The translations under genes and the position numbers were made by a program. A stretch of 64,000 bases of DNA from Diplonema japonicum (taxonomy: Eukaryota > Euglenozoa > Diplonemea > Diplonemida > Diplonemidae). Under the pieces are notes generated by a model. That model did no database searches. It saw only the letters and a program-made list of their open reading frames with translations, and had not been told where the DNA came from. Shown in pieces: positions 60,062 through 64,000 of the stretch. The DNA is taken from the NCBI GenBank assembly GCA_964019335.1, contig OZ025764.1:1-64000 (forward strand). The letters are read 5' to 3'. Within the stretch, counting starts at the first letter, position 1; every line of letters begins with the position of its first letter.

Positions 60062-60454
60062 TGTTGTGGAAATCTTTAGAGAAAATAGAATTATTAGGAG
60101 TAATAAAAAGGGGGAATGTTCAAAATATCTGAGCTAGAAAAATTGTGGTTGTAAAAAAAAAGAAAAAAGGAGCAATTAAATTCACCTTAAAAAACCCTCA
60201 AGCATCGTAGTAGTCAAGGACGAGCACTGTTTGAAAATGCTGCCACGTCTTCAGATTCGATGCTAAAGTTGACCTTCCTCGCAGGTGACTTGGGGTTTGG
60301 CGCCCCTTCAAGAAGCAATGCTGCTTTCTTTTTCTTCTTCATGAAACAAAAATATGAGTCCTCGTGAGACGCCCTTGTTCTCATCTAAAAATACAAAAAT
60401 ATAAGAAAACAGTTTGCAAAGGAGAATAGAACAAATATGTCAATGACAAAACGG
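60062..60454. other. Spacer between the CAP genes
   Basis: Short AT-rich stretch with a possible small ORF (60214-60384). No equivalent of that ORF is seen behind CAP gene 1. Confidence 0.4.
60214..60384 (-). CDS. Possible 56-residue ORF between the CAP genes
   Basis: ATG at 60384, stop at 60214-60216. It reads MRTRASHEDSYFCF, a Lys run, then ALLLEGAPNPKSPARKVNFS and IESEDVAAFSNSARP. The last 40 residues have normal amino-acid use and ordinary third-position GC, unlike the surrounding spacer. It may be a small basic protein or the remnant of a larger one. No family recognised. Confidence 0.3.
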   Translation of the reverse strand: MRTRASHEDSYFCFMKKKKKAALLLEGAPNPKSPARKVNFSIESEDVAAFSNSARP

Positions 60455-60664
60455 TGAGAGGGAGTAGAAAAACCTAGCCCCGCGAAAGGCCAAGCACAAT
60501 GAGGGTTGAGGGGCGAAAGGGAGTGGTTTCTTCTTTTTTTTTCTTTTTTTTCATTTCTTCTTTTTTTTACTAGAAATCCATATTCGTTTATTCTATCTGT
60601 GCACTGTGTGCGGATTCTCTAAATTTATCTTCATGTACTGACAAAGCTATCAAAAGCCTCGCGC
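60455..60664 (-). repeat. Duplicated 3' flank of CAP gene 2
   Basis: Counterpart of 57933-58203 with a few substitutions and a shorter T-rich gap. Confidence 0.75.
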
Positions 60665-60727
60665 TTTTTTCTTTTTCCTTAAGGTTTATAATCTTAAAAA
60701 AAGCTTCATATTCTTTTATCACAATGA

Positions 60728-62677
60728 TCATATCACCATCCTCTCACTCACCTGTTCTACAGGGCTCTGGTAAAGTGGCTCCTCAGAGTGAAGGTCGTTG
60801 TAGAAGTTCTGCATGTTCACTTTGGGCTTCTTTCTTGCCGCCACAAGGACCCAAGCACCACACGCACCCATGATGACCACGACACCAAGGGCCACAGCTA
60901 CCCAAACCCACGCATCGACACCCTTGTCCTCTTCGTTGCCAGCCGCGCTCAGCATCCTGCACTCCTGCACCATGCCCCCGACCACAGCACGCCTGTCGCT
61001 GTCGCACACACACCTGAAGTCCCCCAACACAGACAGCCCTGTCTCGTCCTCACACAGCTGATCCCCGCACACCCCTTTCCCGCACTCTGTTGGCACCACA
61101 CTCCCGTTCACGAATGTGGGTGCTGGTGTGGGCGCTGCTTGGGCACCAGACCCTGAGGGGGTGCTCCCGGAGCTCCCTCCATTCCCAGAGGGGGTGCTGC
61201 CTGGTGGTGTGTTTCCAGAAGGAGTACTGCCTGGTGTGCTTCCAGATGGGGTGTTGCCCGAGGGAGTAGTTCCAGACGGTGTGTTGCCAGAAGGGGTACT
61301 CCCAGATGGGGTGCTGCCAGGAGTACTGCCTGTTGGTGTGCTTCCATATGGGGTGTTGCCCGAGGGAGTAGTTCCAGAGGGAGTACTGCCTGATGGTGTG
61401 TTCCCAGATGGGGTGTTGCCAGAAGGAGTACTGCCTGATGGTGTGCTTCCAGACGGGGTGCTGCCCGAGGGAGTAGTTGCAGAGGGAGTACTGCCTGATG
61501 GTGTATTTCCAGATGGGGTGCTTCCAGAAGGAGTACTGCCTGATGGTGTGCTTCCAGATGGGGTGTTGCCCGAGGGAGTAGTTCCAGAGGGAGTACTGCC
61601 TGATGGTGTGTTCCCAGATGGGGTGTTGCCAGAAGGAGTACTTCCAGAGGGCGTGTTCCCTGAAGGTGTTGAGCCCGTGCTGTTGCCAGGAGTGGAGGGA
61701 GTCGAAGCAGGGACAGGGGTGGGAACAGGAGTGGGAGCAGGGGTAGGTGCTGGAGTAGGGGCAGGGGTGGGTTCAGGAGTTGGAGCAGGAGTCGGAGCAG
61801 GGGTGGGCTCAGGGGTAGGAGCAGGGGTTGGTACTGGTGTGGGTGCTGGCGTAGGTACAGGGGTGGGTTCAGGAGTAGGAGCAGGAGTGGGCTCAGGCGT
61901 GGGTGCTGGCGTAGGAACAGGGGTGGGTTCAGGAGTTGGAGCAGGAGTCGGAGCCGGTGTGGGCATGGGGGTGGGTGCCGCGGGACAGCCCGTCGCCTTG
62001 GAGCCGAGGCTGCCAACGTTTGCTGCATACTGCCCCCCGTAGTTCCCGCCGATGCGGTAGTTGCACATGAAGTAGATGTTCGTCCAACCGCTCCCCGGCT
62101 TCGAGTGGCACAGGGCACACCCAATCTCCAGCGAGTTCTTCCACACCACCTGCGTGAAGTGCCCTGTCGTCCCCCCAGTCGATTTGGAGGCTGAGTAGTC
62201 CCAGCACCCCTCCTCCCCACAGTACCACGACCCCGTCCCGCGCACAGGGTCGTAGTCCTGGAGCTCCGAGTAGCCGCTCCCACCCCACAGGTTCTCCCCG
62301 AGGTAGTCACCGTTCAGCTTGCGTTTGGAGTTGTGTTCCAACTTCCTGTTCGTGCATGTGTTCACAAACCCAGGGCTGTCCTTCGTCCACGCCTCCACCT
62401 CCCTGCTGTAGGTGATAGGGCACGCCCCGTGCTTGGCCCGAACCTTGTTGTGAGCTTCGACCACTCTGTCCACCTGCCACTGCGCGAGCCCCGAGAAGCA
62501 CGGAGTCGGGTTCGCTCCTTTGCACCGGTGGTCCTTCGTCACAGAGAGCGCAGCGTCCCAGTTCACACACCAGTCGCGCTTCGACGAGCACGCCCCGAGC
62601 GTCGCCCCCGTCCGCGAGACCTCCTCGTGCACCGCCCCGACAGCGACGGTGCTCACAAGCAGCAAGGCATACATCAT
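60728..62677 (-). CDS. CAP/SCP-domain surface protein with long PTP and TPSG stalk (tandem copy 2)
   Basis: 649 residues from [20 protein letters not shown]; a 22-codon upstream extension starts at TTG and is ignored. The signal peptide and CAP domain are the same as in copy 1, with almost no base changes. The (A/E/V)PTP stalk is roughly twice as long as in copy 1, and the TPSG block is of similar size but different order and includes TPYG and PTGST variants. The EGF-like segment, membrane helix and tail follow, ending [10 protein letters not shown]. The role is inferred as for copy 1. Repeat length change in the stalk with a frozen CAP domain points to very recent duplication or ongoing gene conversion. 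Confidence 0.9.
   Translation of the reverse strand: MMYALLLVSTVAVGAVHEEVSRTGATLGACSSKRDWCVNWDAALSVTKDHRCKGANPTPCFSGLAQWQVDRVVEAHNKVRAKHGACPITYSREVEAWTKDSPGFVNTCTNRKLEHNSKRKLNGDYLGENLWGGSGYSELQDYDPVRGTGSWYCGEEGCWDYSASKSTGGTTGHFTQVVWKNSLEIGCALCHSKPGSGWTNIYFMCNYRIGGNYGGQYAANVGSLGSKATGCPAAPTPMPTPAPTPAPTPEPTPVPTPAPTPEPTPAPTPEPTPVPTPAPTPVPTPAPTPEPTPAPTPAPTPEPTPAPTPAPTPAPTPVPTPVPASTPSTPGNSTGSTPSGNTPSGSTPSGNTPSGNTPSGSTPSGTTPSGNTPSGSTPSGSTPSGSTPSGNTPSGSTPSATTPSGSTPSGSTPSGSTPSGNTPSGNTPSGSTPSGTTPSGNTPYGSTPTGSTPGSTPSGSTPSGNTPSGTTPSGNTPSGSTPGSTPSGNTPPGSTPSGNGGSSGSTPSGSGAQAAPTPAPTFVNGSVVPTECGKGVCGDQLCEDETGLSVLGDFRCVCDSDRRAVVGGMVQECRMLSAAGNEEDKGVDAWVWVAVALGVVVIMGACGAWVLVAARKKPKVNMQNFYNDLHSEEPLYQSPVEQVSERMVI
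61150..61980 (-). repeat. TPSG and PTP minisatellites inside CAP gene 2
   Basis: 61150-61680 codes the (S/N/T)TPSG units; 61700-61980 codes (A/E/V)PTP units. Both keep frame throughout. Confidence 0.8.
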
Positions 62678-63091
62678 TGTTGTGGAAATCTTTTGGAGGT
62701 GTTGAGGTGGAATGTTTTTATTGTTTTGAATATGTGCCGCCAAAGGAAATACAGCGGGGGAAGGGGGGGGGGGGGGAGGTTATCCAAGAAAGAGATGAGA
62801 CAAAGGAGCGTGTCTCTACTTAAATAAAACTCAGTGAAAAACAAACTTGCTGTGGTCAAAGTGTACGAAAGGCAGGGGCATTGACTTGAACAAGGTAATT
62901 AAGATCAACTCGTTCATTCTTCATCACACATGTGGTCAGCAGTACCACATATTCTCACTATTTATGTCAGCAGCATCTGCTTTCTTTCTTTTGAGCAACT
63001 TCAAAAAGGTAACAAACTGAGCATAAAGAAGATAAAAGAAATCGGAAATCGAACGAAGACGTTATATTTCGAGCACTCTCGCAGCATCTTG
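62678..63091. other. Spacer upstream of CAP gene 2
   Basis: Begins with the short 5' leader of CAP gene 2 (no A run at this ATG), a G run (62765-62775) and then sequence downstream of the rhamnosidase stop. No gene seen. Confidence 0.5.
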
Positions 63092-64000
63092 TCACAACAT
63101 CGAAGTGAAATTGTAAGTTCCACTCCCGATGTCATGAGTGATGCCACCAGGAAGTACCACAACAGCAGCCATGTTGGGAGGGATGGTGACTGTCAAGGTG
63201 AAGATGGAGGTAGAGGAAGAGAGCTGCCAGGAGACTCCCACAGGGCCACGGACCGTTGGGATACGGGCAGAGAGGGACTCGACTGCACGGGGCGGACGGG
63301 GGCGGATGAGGACCCTCGACATGCCACGGGCGGAGGGGTGCGGTGCGAAGCCCACCAAGCTCTGCTGCATCCAAGTCTCGAACGACCCGAACATCGGGTG
63401 GTTGTGAGAGTACACGTTGTCGGAGAAGAACCACGACTCCCATATGGTCGTCGCGTTGCTGTACTCGTTCTCCCGCATCCACAACACAGACGGGTAGCTC
63501 CCTGTCGTCGCCACCTCGTACGCCAGGTCCTCGTATCCTGTCTCGCTCAACACCTGCAGAACCCACTTGATCCCGAACATCCCAGACAGAAGGTGTGGCC
63601 CCGGACCTCCCTTCACAGGGCCCTGCCCTGTGCCAGGTACATAGGACGCCTTCTTGATGTTTTCCACGAGGTTGTTCAGAACAGCCTCGCGCCGGCCTTC
63701 AGGTGTGACCTGCATGAACAATCCCATCGCCTGTCCTGTTTGCGTGCAGTTGAAGGTCGCTGCCCTGAGCTTCTCTGTGTGGTACGGCGACGTCTGCGGG
63801 CCGTTCCCGTAACACCCGGAAGGGTCGAGGAACTTGTCGTTGATCGCTTGCACGAGCTGCGCTGCCTTGTTCTCGTACTTCGTCTGCACGCTGTGGTGCC
63901 CCAAGATCCCTGATATGTTGGCGTAGGCCCTGTACGACATCAGTTGGAAGCCGCGCCCTGTGAAGTCGGTCCCAGTGGGCTCGACAGGCATCCAGTCCCC
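63092..64000 (-). CDS. GH78 alpha-L-rhamnosidase, 3' part (5' end beyond window)
   Basis: Open from the window edge (reads GDWMPVEPTGTDF) to the stop at 63092, about 302 residues. This is the C-terminal half of the (alpha/alpha)6 catalytic domain plus the C-terminal beta domain of GH78 enzymes: MSYRAYANISGILGHH, FGIKWVLQVLSETGYEDLAY, TTIWESWFFSDNVYSHNHPM and FGSFETWMQQSLVGF, the family's signature 'WE.W......NH...G....W'. It hydrolyses terminal alpha-L-rhamnose from plant or algal polysaccharides and glycosides. A signal peptide cannot be judged. With the GH116-like gene it suggests saprotrophic feeding on polysaccharides. Confidence 0.85.
   Translation of the reverse strand, partial: GDWMPVEPTGTDFTGRGFQLMSYRAYANISGILGHHSVQTKYENKAAQLVQAINDKFLDPSGCYGNGPQTSPYHTEKLRAATFNCTQTGQAMGLFMQVTPEGRREAVLNNLVENIKKASYVPGTGQGPVKGGPGPHLLSGMFGIKWVLQVLSETGYEDLAYEVATTGSYPSVLWMRENEYSNATTIWESWFFSDNVYSHNHPMFGSFETWMQQSLVGFAPHPSARGMSRVLIRPRPPRAVESLSARIPTVRGPVGVSWQLSSSTSIFTLTVTIPPNMAAVVVLPGGITHDIGSGTYNFTSML

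Noticed and set aside
62678-62743. 22-residue N-terminal extension of CAP gene 2
   Set aside because: Begins at TTG and is not shared with copy 1; both copies have the signal peptide from MMYALLL.

Overview
The window looks like nuclear DNA of a euglenozoan, most probably a diplonemid such as Paradiplonema (Diplonema) papillatum. Three things point there. (1) All 17 genes I accept lie on the minus strand in one intronless-looking, unidirectional array, the layout of genomes with polycistronic transcription and spliced-leader (SL) trans-splicing. (2) Positions 8578-8614 (minus) match, as I remember it, the diplonemid SL exon at all but about 3 of 37 bases, followed by GT. (3) The gene set includes class III cyclases behind membrane domains and many secreted or surface proteins and glycosidases. 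The species name is inference.

Layout. 1-3190 holds no gene but nested repeats: two copies of a poly(A)-ended dispersed repeat (repeat A), foldback elements, a tRNA-headed SINE and a TIR element carrying a tyrosine-recombinase-like fragment. 3191-5617 is a membrane protein with a degenerate cyclase domain. 5618-10195 is AT-rich spacer with a repeat A copy, the SL match and two inverted-repeat elements. 10196-12886 is a secreted beta-propeller protein. 13201-14981 is a cluster of dispersed repeats around a reverse-transcriptase tail remnant. 15527-18169 is a Patched/RND-type transporter. 18460-19871 holds a 2OG-Fe(II) dioxygenase and an overlapping ubiquitin-like ORF that may be one gene. 20728-28794 is a 2688-residue NO VEIN/sacsin-type ATPase. 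29898-32795 is a secreted GH116-like glycosidase with PAN-like modules. 33590-34990 is repeats. 35043-37466 is a paralogue of the first pseudo-cyclase. Then follow a small secreted protein (39490-39921), an LRR/ShK-like/multi-TM protein (42553-46632), a PLAT-like secreted protein, an unrecognised protein and a secreted ankyrin protein (47718-50320). 50560-54360 is dense in repeats. 55118-57316 is a complete adenylate cyclase, 58280-62677 a recent tandem pair of CAP-domain surface proteins, and 63092-64000 the 3' part of a GH78 rhamnosidase.

Most spacers are built of long A or T runs and purine/pyrimidine tracts. The coding regions are GC-richer and free of such runs. Many genes start directly behind an A-rich leader. 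Many proteins have a signal peptide, membrane segments or both, so the array is rich in cell-surface and secreted functions: signal reception (one active cyclase, two apparently inactive cyclase receptors), adhesion (LRR, CAP, PAN-like) and polysaccharide or glycolipid breakdown (GH116, GH78). In a polycistronic array this adjacency does not by itself show joint function.

Limits: family names come from motif recognition only. Starts were chosen at ATG codons next to signal peptides or conserved N-termini; longer frames usually read through poly(A) leaders or from non-ATG codons.
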